Shown here piece by piece: positions 56,051-64,000 of a DNA stretch of 64,000 bases (its first letter is position 1; each line of letters opens with the position of its first letter). The stretch is from Ornithinimicrobium flavum (GTDB lineage: Bacteria > Actinomycetota > Actinomycetes > Actinomycetales > Dermatophilaceae): the NCBI RefSeq assembly GCF_004526345.1, contig NZ_CP038213.1, positions 930,001-994,000 of the forward strand, read 5' to 3'. A program made the position numbers and the translations under genes. The notes under the pieces are model-generated. The model searched no databases. It was given only the letters and a program-made list of their open reading frames with translations, and had not been told where the DNA came from.

Positions 56051-56056
56051 TAGGGT
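56051..56056 (+). promoter_or_regulatory. -10-like box of purK
   Basis: TAGGGT, 6 nt before the GTG at 56063; no ribosome binding site. Confidence 0.5.
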
Positions 56057-56062
56057 TGCTAG

Positions 56063-57301
56063 GTGACCATCTCCGACCCGGCCCCCCCGCCGCTGCGCGC
56101 CGAGGGCGGCTTCCCCGTCGTGGGGATCATCGGCGGGGGCCAGCTCGCCCGCATGTCGCAGCCCCCGGCCGTTGCCCTGTCCATCACGCTGTCGGTCCTC
56201 GCCGAGTCGGAGACCGCCAGCGCGGCGCTCGTCGTCCCGCACAGCCCGGTCGGGGAGCACACCGACCTGGAGGCCGTCCGCGACTTCGCCCGGCACTGCG
56301 ACGTCGTCACCTTCGACCACGAGCACGTGCCGCCGGAGGTGCTCGCCGTGCTCGAGGCCGACGGGGTGCCGCTGCACCCGTCACCGGCGGCGCTCGTGCA
56401 CGCCCAGGACAAGCTCGCCATGCGTCGCCGGCTCTCCGAGCTCGGCCACCCCTGCCCACGCTGGGCCCGGGCCCGCACCGCCGCCGACGTCGAGGCCTTC
56501 GCCGCCGAGGTCGGCTGGCCGCTCGTCGTCAAGGCGCCCCGCGGGGGCTACGACGGCAGGGGCGTGCAGGTGTGCCGTGCCCTCGGGGACGTCGAGCCCT
56601 GGCTCGCGGGGGTGGGTCAGGGCGGGCTGGCCGACGGGCTCCTGCTGGAGGAGGCGGTGTCCTTCCGCCGCGAGCTCGCCGTCCTGGTGGCCCGCAGCCC
56701 CTCCGGCCAGGCGGCCGCCTGGCCGGTCGTGGAGACCGTCCAGACCGACGGCATCTGCACGGAGGTGCTGGCCCCGGCCCCCGACCTCGACCCCGTCCTG
56801 GCGGTCGCCGCCGTGGAGGGCGCCCTGCGCCTGGCCGGGGAGCTGGGGGTCACCGGGGTGATGGCCGTGGAGATGTTCGAGGTCCACCGGGAGGGCGCCG
56901 AGGGCGGCGCGGCCTCCGCCGGCTATCTCGTCAACGAGCTCGCCATGCGCCCGCACAACAGCGGCCACTGGACGATCGAGGGGTCGGTGACCAGCCAGTT
57001 CGAGCAGCACCTGCGGGCGGTCCTCGACCTGCCGCTGGGTGATCCCTCACCCCGCGACGCCTGGACCGTCATGGGCAACGTGCTGGGCGGGGAACACCCG
57101 GACCTGTACCCCACCTACCGCCACCTCATGGCCCGCGACCCCGGGCTGAAGATACACCTCTACGGCAAGGGTGTCCGCCCCGGGCGCAAGCTCGGCCACG
57201 TCACGGTCTTCGGCGGTGACGGCACCACCGGGTCCCTCTCCGCCCTGCGCGAGCGGGCCCGCCACGCGGCCGACTACCTGCAAGGAGTGATCGAGGAGTG
57301 A
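56063..57301 (+). CDS. purK: N5-carboxyaminoimidazole ribonucleotide synthase
   Basis: 412-residue ATP-grasp enzyme of purine synthesis. [11 protein letters not shown] start, [27 protein letters not shown] (ATP lid) and [17 protein letters not shown] are intact. It feeds PurE; GTGA overlap with purE. Confidence 0.97.
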   Translation: MTISDPAPPPLRAEGGFPVVGIIGGGQLARMSQPPAVALSITLSVLAESETASAALVVPHSPVGEHTDLEAVRDFARHCDVVTFDHEHVPPEVLAVLEADGVPLHPSPAALVHAQDKLAMRRRLSELGHPCPRWARARTAADVEAFAAEVGWPLVVKAPRGGYDGRGVQVCRALGDVEPWLAGVGQGGLADGLLLEEAVSFRRELAVLVARSPSGQAAAWPVVETVQTDGICTEVLAPAPDLDPVLAVAAVEGALRLAGELGVTGVMAVEMFEVHREGAEGGAASAGYLVNELAMRPHNSGHWTIEGSVTSQFEQHLRAVLDLPLGDPSPRDAWTVMGNVLGGEHPDLYPTYRHLMARDPGLKIHLYGKGVRPGRKLGHVTVFGGDGTTGSLSALRERARHAADYLQGVIEE

Positions 57302-57843
57302 GCACCCCGCAGACCCCTGCGACGGCGGCACCGCTGGTCGGGCTCGTCATGGGCAGCGACAGCGACTGGCCGGTCATGGAGGCCGCGGCCCTGACGCTGG
57401 AGGAGTTCGGCGTCCCCTACGAGGCCGACGTCGTCTCGGCCCACCGCATGCCGGGCGAGATGATCGACTACGGCCGGCAGGCGGAGGCCCGCGGCCTGCG
57501 GGTCATCGTCGCCGGGGCGGGGGGCGCGGCGCACCTGCCCGGCATGCTCGCCTCGGTCACCGTGCTCCCCGTGATCGGCGTGCCGGTCCCGCTCAGGCAC
57601 CTGGACGGCATGGACAGCCTGCTCTCGATCGTGCAGATGCCCGCGGGCATCCCGGTCGCCACCGTCTCGGTGGCCGGCGCCCGCAACGCCGGCCTGCTGG
57701 CCGTGCGGGTGCTGGCCGCGGGGGAGGGCGAGCAGGCGGCCCGGTGGCGCGAGCGGCTGGGCCGGTTCGCCGAGGACCTGCGCGACCAGGCCCACGCCAA
57801 GGGGGCCCGGCTGCGGGAGCGGCGGGCCGGCACCCAGGGCTAG
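57298..57843 (+). CDS. purE: N5-carboxyaminoimidazole ribonucleotide mutase
   Basis: 181 residues, class I Pur[29 protein letters not shown] with the conserved His, and [17 protein letters not shown] are present. Coupled to purK. Confidence 0.97.
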   Translation: MSTPQTPATAAPLVGLVMGSDSDWPVMEAAALTLEEFGVPYEADVVSAHRMPGEMIDYGRQAEARGLRVIVAGAGGAAHLPGMLASVTVLPVIGVPVPLRHLDGMDSLLSIVQMPAGIPVATVSVAGARNAGLLAVRVLAAGEGEQAARWRERLGRFAEDLRDQAHAKGARLRERRAGTQG

Positions 57844-57846
57844 GTT
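57841..57846 (+). promoter_or_regulatory. -10-like box of the LLM gene
   Basis: TAGGTT, overlapping the purE stop codon and 6 nt before the ATG at 57853. Confidence 0.4.
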
Positions 57847-57852
57847 GGGCCC

Positions 57853-58872
57853 ATGCGTTTCGGAGTGTTCGTGCCCCAGGGCTGGCGGATGGACCTCGTC
57901 GGGATCGCTCCCGAGCGGCAGTGGGGGGTGATGCTGGACCTCGCCCAGCGGCTGGACGCCGAGGAGTCCTGGGAGTCGCTGTGGGTCTACGACCACTTCC
58001 ACACCACGCCCGAGCCGACGCAGGAGGCCACGCACGAGGCGTGGACCCTCATGGCGGCGCTCGCCGCGACCACGGGCCGGGTGCGGCTGGGGCAGATGTG
58101 CACCTGCATGAGCTACCGCGAGCCGACCTACCTGGCCAAGGTGGCTGCGACCGTGGACGCCATCTCCGGCGGCCGGGTCGAGATGGGCATCGGTGCGGGG
58201 TGGTACGAGCACGAGTGGCGCGCCTACGGCTACGGCTTCCCCAGCGCCGGGGAGCGGCTGGCCCGGCTCCGCGAGGGCGTGGAGATCTTCCGACAGATGT
58301 GGACGACGGGCAGCGCCACCCTCGAGGGCGAGCACTACCGGGTCGACGGGGCCCTCTGCCACCCCCGACCCCTCCAGGGGACGGCCTTCGAGGGCAGCCC
58401 GCGCAACGGCATACCGATGTGGATCGCGGGCGGCGGGGAGCGCAAGACGCTGCGCATCGCGGCGGAGTATGCCGACTGCACCAACTTCGACGGCTCCCCG
58501 GAGGGTTTCACCCGAAAGTCCGAGATCCTGCGTCAGCACTGCGCGGACGCCGGGACGGACTTCGAGGCCATCGTCCGCTCCGCCAACTACAACGTCGTCA
58601 TCGGCCGCGACGAGGCGGAGGTGGAGGAGCGGCTCGCCGGGGTCAAGGACCGGTTCCTGCGGGCCGGCCTGGACGAGGACCGCGCCGAGGCGCAGGTCGC
58701 CAGCCTGCGGAACCAGCCCGCCGTCGGCACCCCCGAGCAGATCGTCGAGACGCTGCAGGGGCTGCAGGAGCGAGGCATGACCTACGCCATCACCTACTTC
58801 GCCGAGGCCGCCTACGACACCTCCGGCGTCGACCTCTTCGAGGACGAGGTCATCCCCGAGCTGCAGGGCTGA
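57853..58872 (+). CDS. F420-dependent LLM-class oxidoreductase
   Basis: 339 residues, luciferase-like TIM barrel. MRFGVFVPQGWRMDL start, VRLGQMCTCMSYREP, GRVEMGIGAGWYEHEW and IWIAGGGERKTL-type (MWIAGGGERKTLRI) segments are typical of F420-binding members. The substrate is unknown. Confidence 0.9.
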   Translation: MRFGVFVPQGWRMDLVGIAPERQWGVMLDLAQRLDAEESWESLWVYDHFHTTPEPTQEATHEAWTLMAALAATTGRVRLGQMCTCMSYREPTYLAKVAATVDAISGGRVEMGIGAGWYEHEWRAYGYGFPSAGERLARLREGVEIFRQMWTTGSATLEGEHYRVDGALCHPRPLQGTAFEGSPRNGIPMWIAGGGERKTLRIAAEYADCTNFDGSPEGFTRKSEILRQHCADAGTDFEAIVRSANYNVVIGRDEAEVEERLAGVKDRFLRAGLDEDRAEAQVASLRNQPAVGTPEQIVETLQGLQERGMTYAITYFAEAAYDTSGVDLFEDEVIPELQG

Positions 58873-58911
58873 GGCGGGCAGCCTCCCGGCGGGAGGGGCG
58901 GCGGCCCCGAG

Positions 58912-58917
58912 TAGGCT
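58912..58917 (+). promoter_or_regulatory. -10-like box of the acyl-CoA dehydrogenase gene
   Basis: TAGGCT, 7 nt before the ATG at 58925. Confidence 0.45.
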
Positions 58918-58924
58918 CGGCGCC

Positions 58925-60085
58925 ATGAGCGACTTCGACCTGTTCCGGATCAACGAGGACCACGAGGCACTGCGGGAGGCGGTCCGCGAGATCGCCGAGG
59001 AGCAGATCGCGCCGCACGCCGCGGCGGTCGACGAGGAGAGCCGGTTCCCGCACGAGGCGCTCAAGGCCCTGACCTCCACCGACATGCACGCCCCGCACAT
59101 CCCGGAGGAGTACGACGGCGTCGGTGCCGACGCGCTCGCCACCTGCATCGTCATCGAGGAGGTGGCCCGCGCCTGCGCCTCCAGCTCGCTCATCCCGGCG
59201 GTCAACAAGCTCGGCACGATGCCGCTCATCCTTGCCGCCAGCGAGGAGGTCAAGGCGAAGTACCTCCCGCCGGTCGCCCGCGGGGAGGCGATGTTCTCCT
59301 ACGGTCTGTCCGAGGCGGGGGCCGGGTCGGACACCGCGGGTATGCGGTGCCGCGCGGTCGAGCAGGGCGACGGCTCGTGGGTCCTCAACGGCCAGAAGTC
59401 CTGGATCACCAACGCCGGCGAGTCTGAGTTCTACACCGTCATGGCGGTCACCGACCCCGACGGCCCGCGCGGACGCAACGTCACGGCCTTCGTGGTGGAG
59501 AAGGGCGATCAGGGCTTCACCTTCGGCGAGCCGGAGAAGAAGCTCGGCATCAAGGGCTCACCCACCCGGGAGCTGCACTTCGACAACTGCCGCATCCCCG
59601 GTGACCGGATGGTCGGCGGCCTGGGCGAGGGCCTGAAGATCGCCCTGAGGACGCTCGACCACACCCGCGTCACCATCGGGGCCCAGGCCGTCGGCATCGC
59701 CCAGGGCGCGCTCGACGCCTCGCTGGCGTACGTCAAGGAACGGCAGCAGTTCGGCAAGGCGATCGCCGAGTTCCAGGGCGTCCAGTTCATGCTCGCCGAC
59801 ATGGGGATGAAGCTGGAGGCCGCCCGGCAGATGGTGTACGTCGCGGCCTCGAAGTCCGAGCGCGGGGACGCCGACCTGCCCTTCTTCGGAGCGGCGGCCA
59901 AGTGCTTCGCCTCCGACGTGGCGATGGAGGTGACGACCGACGCCGTGCAGCTCTTCGGTGGCTACGGCTACACCAAGGACTTCCCCGTCGAGCGGATGAT
60001 GCGGGACGCCAAGATCACCCAGATCTACGAGGGGACCAACCAGGTCCAGCGGGTCGTCATGGCCCGGCAGCTGCTCAAGGGCTGA
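58925..60085 (+). CDS. Acyl-CoA dehydrogenase (FadE25-like)
   Basis: 386-residue flavoenzyme of beta-oxidation. FSYGLSEAGAGSDTAGM and QKSWITNAGESEFYTV (FAD contact), GGYGYTKDFPVERMMRDAKI and catalytic Glu in QIYEGTNQVQR. Its place after purK-purE matches fadE25 in mycobacteria. Confidence 0.94.
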   Translation: MSDFDLFRINEDHEALREAVREIAEEQIAPHAAAVDEESRFPHEALKALTSTDMHAPHIPEEYDGVGADALATCIVIEEVARACASSSLIPAVNKLGTMPLILAASEEVKAKYLPPVARGEAMFSYGLSEAGAGSDTAGMRCRAVEQGDGSWVLNGQKSWITNAGESEFYTVMAVTDPDGPRGRNVTAFVVEKGDQGFTFGEPEKKLGIKGSPTRELHFDNCRIPGDRMVGGLGEGLKIALRTLDHTRVTIGAQAVGIAQGALDASLAYVKERQQFGKAIAEFQGVQFMLADMGMKLEAARQMVYVAASKSERGDADLPFFGAAAKCFASDVAMEVTTDAVQLFGGYGYTKDFPVERMMRDAKITQIYEGTNQVQRVVMARQLLKG

Positions 60086-60092
60086 GCGCGGC

Positions 60093-61781
60093 TCAGTCCT
60101 CCTCGGCCGTGGTGGCCTCGGCGTCCTGCTGCTCCGGCTCCTCCGTGGAGCGCAGCAGCACCAGCGGCTCACCGCCAGCCTCGGTGCGGCCGACGACGAG
60201 CTCCTCGTCCTGGCGCCGCGTGCTCGTGCCGTAGGTGTAGGTGACCGTCGAGGTCACGAGCACCGAGCCGTCCTCGCGCTGGGTGCCCACCATGCCCTCG
60301 TAGCGCAGGCCGGTGAGCCCGTCACGGATCTCCGGATCCACCTCGACGTCGGGGCCCAGCAGCGGGGCCACCCCGGCGGCGCCCTCACGGGACAGGACCA
60401 CGTAGAACCGGTCCGCCAGACCGACGGCCTCCGCCACCGTGACCGGCGCCGCGTCGGTGGGCTGGGTCACCGACGTCGGGTCGGTGCCCCCGGGGTCGTC
60501 GAGGCCCTGGGCGATGGTCCACACGAGCCAGCCCAGGGCGGCCAGGAGCGGGACGACGAGCAGCCACCCCAGCCACATCGAGCGGCGGACCGGCCCGCGA
60601 CGTGCGGGGGCCCGACCGCGCGTCGTGCGGGTCCGCGACGCCGGACCGGGAGCCGGGGCGCGGTGCTGCTCGGGTCCGCCCGGCCGGGGCCCGGCGTGCG
60701 GGTCCCGCCCGCCCGGCCAGGGCTCGGGGCCGCGCTCCGCGGCATGAGGTATGGAGCGGGTCGGGTCGACGACCGGGACGGCCTGGGTGGAGGGGGGACC
60801 GGCCCGGCCGTCCCCCAGCGCGGCACCCACGGCCGCGCCGGCCGCAGCACCGGACCCCGCGGCCCACGCGGCGTCGTCCCGGTGACCGGGTGAGGACCCC
60901 GGCGTCCCCGGTCCGCCCCCGCCGGCGATCCGGCGCAGCTCGGTGGCGGCGTGCTCGGCGGTCCAGCGACGGGCGGGGTCGAGCTCCAGCATCCCGCGCA
61001 GCACGGGCGTCAGCGCCCCGGCCCGCGTGGGCGGGGCCGGGGAGTCCCGGGCGATCGTGTGGAGCTGGGCGACGCTGTTGGGCTCCTCCCGGAACGGTCG
61101 CCGGCCCTCGACCGCCGCATACAGGGTCGCCCCGAGGGCCCACACGTCGGAGGCCGGCGAGGGGTCCTCGCCGCGGGCCAGCTCGGGGGAGAAGTAGGCG
61201 GCGGTGCCGGCGACGAAACCGGTCTTGGTGAGGGCCGCGTCCTCCTCCGCCCGGGCGATCCCGAAGTCGGTGAGCTTGGCGTTGCGCCCGGTGTCGTCGG
61301 TGAGCAGGACGTTGCCGGGCTTGACGTCCCGGTGGACGATCCCGGCCCGGTGGGCGGCCGACAGCGCGGTCGCGACCTGCGCGCCGATCCCCGCCACGAG
61401 GTCGACGGGCAGCGCGCGTCCCCCCTCCATGAGGGCGGCCAGCGAGGGCCCCGGGACGTACTCCATGACGATCCAGGGGGTTCCCTCGAACTCGAACGCG
61501 TCGTAGACACGCACGACGTGCTCGTGGGCCAGGGTGGCGCTGGTCCGCGCCTCCCGCAGGCCACGCGTCACCAGGACCTCGGCGTCGGTCTCGCCGGCGA
61601 CCCGCTTGAGCGCCACCTCCCGCCCCAGCTTCTCGTCGAGGGCGAGCCAGACGATCCCGCCTCCGCCGCGCCCCAGGGTCCGCAGGATGCGGTAGCGGTC
61701 GGCGACCCGGCCGGGGTCGTCCCCGGCCCGGGCGACGTCCGTGGTCTCGGGCTCGTGCCGGTCATCGTGGTTGTCGCTCAT
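60093..61781 (-). CDS. Membrane Ser/Thr protein kinase (PknB-like, no PASTA)
   Basis: 562 residues. Kinase domain about 30-285: Gly loop LGRGGGGIVWLAL, Lys59, HRD at 150-152, DFG at 172-174. A long Pro/Gly/Arg-rich juxtamembrane region and one transmembrane helix (WLGWLLVVPLLAALGWLVW) are followed by an external domain of about 130 residues without PASTA repeats. The ATG follows GGAGGTGATCC, a very strong ribosome site. Confidence 0.94.
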   Translation of the reverse strand: MSDNHDDRHEPETTDVARAGDDPGRVADRYRILRTLGRGGGGIVWLALDEKLGREVALKRVAGETDAEVLVTRGLREARTSATLAHEHVVRVYDAFEFEGTPWIVMEYVPGPSLAALMEGGRALPVDLVAGIGAQVATALSAAHRAGIVHRDVKPGNVLLTDDTGRNAKLTDFGIARAEEDAALTKTGFVAGTAAYFSPELARGEDPSPASDVWALGATLYAAVEGRRPFREEPNSVAQLHTIARDSPAPPTRAGALTPVLRGMLELDPARRWTAEHAATELRRIAGGGGPGTPGSSPGHRDDAAWAAGSGAAAGAAVGAALGDGRAGPPSTQAVPVVDPTRSIPHAAERGPEPWPGGRDPHAGPRPGGPEQHRAPAPGPASRTRTTRGRAPARRGPVRRSMWLGWLLVVPLLAALGWLVWTIAQGLDDPGGTDPTSVTQPTDAAPVTVAEAVGLADRFYVVLSREGAAGVAPLLGPDVEVDPEIRDGLTGLRYEGMVGTQREDGSVLVTSTVTYTYGTSTRRQDEELVVGRTEAGGEPLVLLRSTEEPEQQDAEATTAEED

Positions 61782-61819
61782 GGATCACCTCCGGTCCAGT
61801 CTGGCGTACGCGGCGGGGG

Positions 61820-63196
61820 TCAGGGGGTGGGGACCGTCACGGCCTGGCCGTTCCGGAGCGCGGTGAACAGGGCCGCAGCCCCTTCCTCGTTCCACAGGAC
61901 CGCGCTGCCCACCGGGCTGGCGAAGTTGGCCTGGGCCACCGGGACGGTGACCGAGGTGCCGGAGCCGTTCGCGACCGACCGCATGGCCAGGGCGAGCCGG
62001 CCGGCCTCGATCAGCGAGGTGTCGTCCCCGAGGGCCAGCGCGCCCCCGGTGGCGGTGCCCACCTGGTGCAGCCGCCAGGGGTTGAGGACCGTGGCGGGGG
62101 TGGCGAGCTCCTGGACGAGGGCGCCGAGGAACTCGCGCTGGCGCTCCACGCGCCCGATGTCCCCCCGGGGATCGCTGTAGCGCATCCGTACGTAGCCTAG
62201 GGCCGAGGCCCCGTCGAGCACCTGGCAGCCGGCCGGCAGGTCGAGGTGGGCCTTGTCGTCCTGGATGGGCTCGTCGAGGCACATCTCCACCCCGCCGACA
62301 CCGTCGACGACGGTGACGAACCCGCCGAAGCCGATCTCCAGGTAGCCGTCGACCCGCATGCCGGTGGCGCGCTCGACGGTGTCGGTCAGCAGCTCGGGGC
62401 CGCCGCGGCTGTGCGCGGCGTTGAGCTTGTCCCACCCGTGGTCGCGGATGTCCACGTAGCTGTCCCGCGGCAGGCTCACCAGCGTCGGGCTGCCCAGGGT
62501 GGGCACGTGCAGCAGCATGACCGTGTCGGCCCGCGAGCCCTCGGTGAAGCCGGTGCCGAAGTCGTCCCGCTGGTCCTCGGTCAGCTGCTCACGGCTGTCC
62601 GTGCCGACGAGCAGGAAGGTCGACCCGGCGGCGCCGCCCGGCCGGTCCGCGACGTCCGGCGTGGCGTCCACCCGGTTGACGCTGCCCCACACCAGGGAGA
62701 GCACGACGATCATGGTCACGACGTAGGCCACGACCAGCAGGGCCAGGAGAGCGAGGAACCGGCGGAAGCCGTAACGGGGCCGGCGCCGGCGCCGGCGGGG
62801 CGCGGGGGCGGTACGGCGCCGCGGCGGCGGTCCGGAAGGGGCCCGACGCTCGTCGTAGCGCTCGTCGTACGGGTCGTAGCCCTGGCGACGGTCGTCGTAA
62901 CGCTCGTCGTAAAGGTCGTAGCCCTGGCGACGGTCGTCGTAGCGCTCGTCGTAAGGGTCGTAGCCCTGGCGACGGTCGTCGTAGCGGTCGTCGTAGGCGT
63001 CGTAGCCCTGGCGCCGGTCGTCGTAGCGCTGGCGAGGGTCGTCGTAGCGGTCGTCGTAGGCGTCGTGGCCCTGCTCGTCGCGGCGCGGCGGCCGCGGCAT
63101 GCGCTGCGTCGGGTCGCCCTGCGGGGACCGGTCGTCCCGCCCCCGCGCAGGGCGCGGCACGGGGCGGGTCCAGTCGTCGTCGGGTGGGCGAGGCAC
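61820..63196 (-). CDS. LytR-CpsA-Psr family wall glycopolymer ligase
   Basis: 458 residues; attaches wall glycopolymers to peptidoglycan. A cytoplasmic N-terminus with Tyr/Asp/Arg repeats (residues about 45-120), one transmembrane helix (FLALLALLVVAYVVTMIVVL), then the LCP domain: FLLVGTDSREQL, VSLPRDSYVDI, DKLNAAHSRGG and RYSDPRGDIGRVERQREFL (substrate Arg/Asp residues). TAGGCT lies 8 nt before the GTG at 63196. Confidence 0.93.
   Translation of the reverse strand: MPRPPDDDWTRPVPRPARGRDDRSPQGDPTQRMPRPPRRDEQGHDAYDDRYDDPRQRYDDRRQGYDAYDDRYDDRRQGYDPYDERYDDRRQGYDLYDERYDDRRQGYDPYDERYDERRAPSGPPPRRRTAPAPRRRRRRPRYGFRRFLALLALLVVAYVVTMIVVLSLVWGSVNRVDATPDVADRPGGAAGSTFLLVGTDSREQLTEDQRDDFGTGFTEGSRADTVMLLHVPTLGSPTLVSLPRDSYVDIRDHGWDKLNAAHSRGGPELLTDTVERATGMRVDGYLEIGFGGFVTVVDGVGGVEMCLDEPIQDDKAHLDLPAGCQVLDGASALGYVRMRYSDPRGDIGRVERQREFLGALVQELATPATVLNPWRLHQVGTATGGALALGDDTSLIEAGRLALAMRSVANGSGTSVTVPVAQANFASPVGSAVLWNEEGAAALFTALRNGQAVTVPTP
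62844..63063 (-). repeat. Tandem repeats encoding (Y/R)YDDRRQGYDPYDE
   Basis: In-frame repeats of about 39 bp in the LCP gene, five to six units with small changes (YDPYDE, YDLYDE, YDAYDD), giving a Tyr/Asp/Arg-rich cytoplasmic tail. Confidence 0.8.
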
Positions 63197-63204
63197 GGAC
63201 AGAC

Positions 63205-63210
63205 AGCCTA
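63205..63210 (-). promoter_or_regulatory. -10-like box of the LCP gene
   Basis: TAGGCT on the minus strand, 8 nt before the GTG at 63196. Confidence 0.35.
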
Positions 63211-63279
63211 GGCCAGGTGCCTTGTGGTCGGCTGGACGTGGCCCGCGCGAGCCGCAGCGGGGCGTCCCCGCCCGGAAGG

Positions 63280-63285
63280 TAGCCT
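63280..63285 (+). promoter_or_regulatory. -10-like box of the glycosyltransferase gene
   Basis: TAGCCT, 7 nt before the GTG at 63293. Confidence 0.4.
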
Positions 63286-63292
63286 CGCGGAC

Positions 63293-64000
63293 GTGACCCC
63301 GACGCCCGACCGCACCGCATACCCGCCCGTCTCGGTCATCATGCCCATCCTCAACGAGGAGGGGCACCTCGAGGAGGCGGTGCGCTCGGTGCTGGCGCAG
63401 GACTACCCCGGGGGGATGGAGGTGGTGGTCGCGGTCGGGCCGAGCCGTGACCGCACGCGGGAGGTCGCCGACCGGCTCGCCGCGGGTGACCCCCGGGTGC
63501 TCGTGGTGGACAACCCGGGCGGCCGCACGCCGGACGGTCTCAACGCGGCCCTGGCCGCCTCCCACCACGGGATCGTCGTGCGGATGGACGGCCACGGCGC
63601 GATGAGCGAGGGCTACGTGCGGCGGGCGGTGGAGCTCCTGGAGGAGACGGGGGCGGCCAACGTCGGGGGCCTCATGCTCGCCGAGGGCTCGACCGACATG
63701 CAGCAGGCCGTCGCGATCGCCATGCGCTCACCGCTGGGCATCGGTGGGGCCCGCTTCCACGTCGGAGGACGGGCGGGACCGGCCGAGACCGTCTTCCTCG
63801 GGGTCTTCCGCCGGGCCTGGCTGGAGCAGGTCGGCGGCTACGACCCGTCCTACACCCGCGCGCAGGACTGGGAGCTCAACCACCGGATCCGCAAGGCCGG
63901 CGGGGTCGTGTGGTTCACGCCCGAGCTGACGGTCACCTACCGGCCCCGGTCCAGCTTCGGTGACCTGGCCCGGCAGTTCTACACCAGCGGCCAGTGGCGG
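63293..64000 (+). CDS. Family 2 glycosyltransferase, 3' truncated by the window
   Basis: 236 codons are visible. GT-A fold: VSVIMPILNEEGHLEEAVRS start, nucleotide-sugar region VVAVGPSRDRTREVAD, metal motif VVRMDGHGAMSEGY (DxH variant of DxD) and acceptor-side RAQDWELNHRIRKAGG. Similar to ExoA/succinoglycan-type transferases. Divergent from the LCP gene, fitting an envelope glycan role. Confidence 0.88.
   Translation, partial: MTPTPDRTAYPPVSVIMPILNEEGHLEEAVRSVLAQDYPGGMEVVVAVGPSRDRTREVADRLAAGDPRVLVVDNPGGRTPDGLNAALAASHHGIVVRMDGHGAMSEGYVRRAVELLEETGAANVGGLMLAEGSTDMQQAVAIAMRSPLGIGGARFHVGGRAGPAETVFLGVFRRAWLEQVGGYDPSYTRAQDWELNHRIRKAGGVVWFTPELTVTYRPRSSFGDLARQFYTSGQWR

Noticed and set aside
62844-63063. 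CRISPR array
   Set aside because: Repeats are contiguous, in frame in the LCP gene, with no unique spacers.
1-64000. tRNA or rRNA genes
   Set aside because: No cloverleaf with GGTTCGANTCC-like T-arm or rRNA core sequence was recognised by eye.

Overview
The window is very GC-rich DNA with almost no non-coding space, many GTG starts and 4-base ATGA/GTGA start-stop overlaps, and many genes that have a TANNNT box 6-8 nt before the start codon. Gene content (IleRS with an actinobacterial-type T-box leader, DUF4233, F420-dependent LLM oxidoreductase, accD5-accE-birA next to purK-purE-fadE25) points to an actinobacterium, probably Micrococcales near Ornithinimicrobium/Serinicoccus. The genus is inference.

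Layout. 1-2.1 kb: a truncated gene, a GlcD-like FAD oxidase and small membrane ORFs on the minus strand. 2.1-10.6 kb: T-box, ileS, folC (frameshifted), a reverse DUF305/DUF3105 pair, then DUF4233, uppP and ndk. 10.6-16.3 kb: an accessory operon with a cytosolic subtilase carrying a Tyr/Trp/Gly/His repeat, an ECF-like sigma factor, a carboxypeptidase-regulatory-like small protein and a TPR-CHAT (caspase-like) protein. 16.3-19.3 kb: two small acidic proteins, one made of tandem Asp/Gly repeats, translationally coupled to a JmjC/cupin oxygenase and a sucrase/ferredoxin-like protein. 19.3-23.8 kb: mreB-mreC-mreD (all frame-disrupted) and a class B PBP. 23.8-26.8 kb: a reactive-sulfur operon (persulfide dioxygenase-rhodanese, membrane rhodanese, TauE exporter) behind a CsoR/CstR-type palindrome. 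26.8-34.7 kb: ppc, a PepSY lipoprotein, a complete IS1380-family element with target duplication, an SH3/NlpC-P60 hydrolase with a CRP-like upstream site, and a Nei-type glycosylase. 34.7-40 kb: PIG-L deacetylase, rpsO-pnp with terminators, a 40-aa ORF with an ideal ribosome binding site, and a phosphotransferase. 40-43 kb: GNAT-azlC-azlD-acyltransferase-like operon. 43-47 kb: paaABCDE. 47-64 kb: the conserved actinobacterial maf / accE-accD5 / birA / GtrA / purK-purE / fadE block with a two-component system, a Ser/Thr kinase, an LCP protein and a truncated glycosyltransferase.

Working together: uppP, mreBCD-PBP2, the NlpC/P60 enzyme, GtrA, the kinase, LCP protein and GT2 all serve the envelope. 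paaA-E, fadE and the enoyl-CoA hydratase make or use CoA thioesters; AccD5/E and BirA form the biotin-dependent carboxylase branch. The two most novel-looking loci are the subtilase/sigma/CHAT operon and the peptide/JmjC operon. About ten frame breaks, several of them at homopolymer runs, lie between 6.8 and 21.3 kb and none was noticed in the genes after that; sequencing error is the likeliest cause, but the mreBCD case deserves a check.
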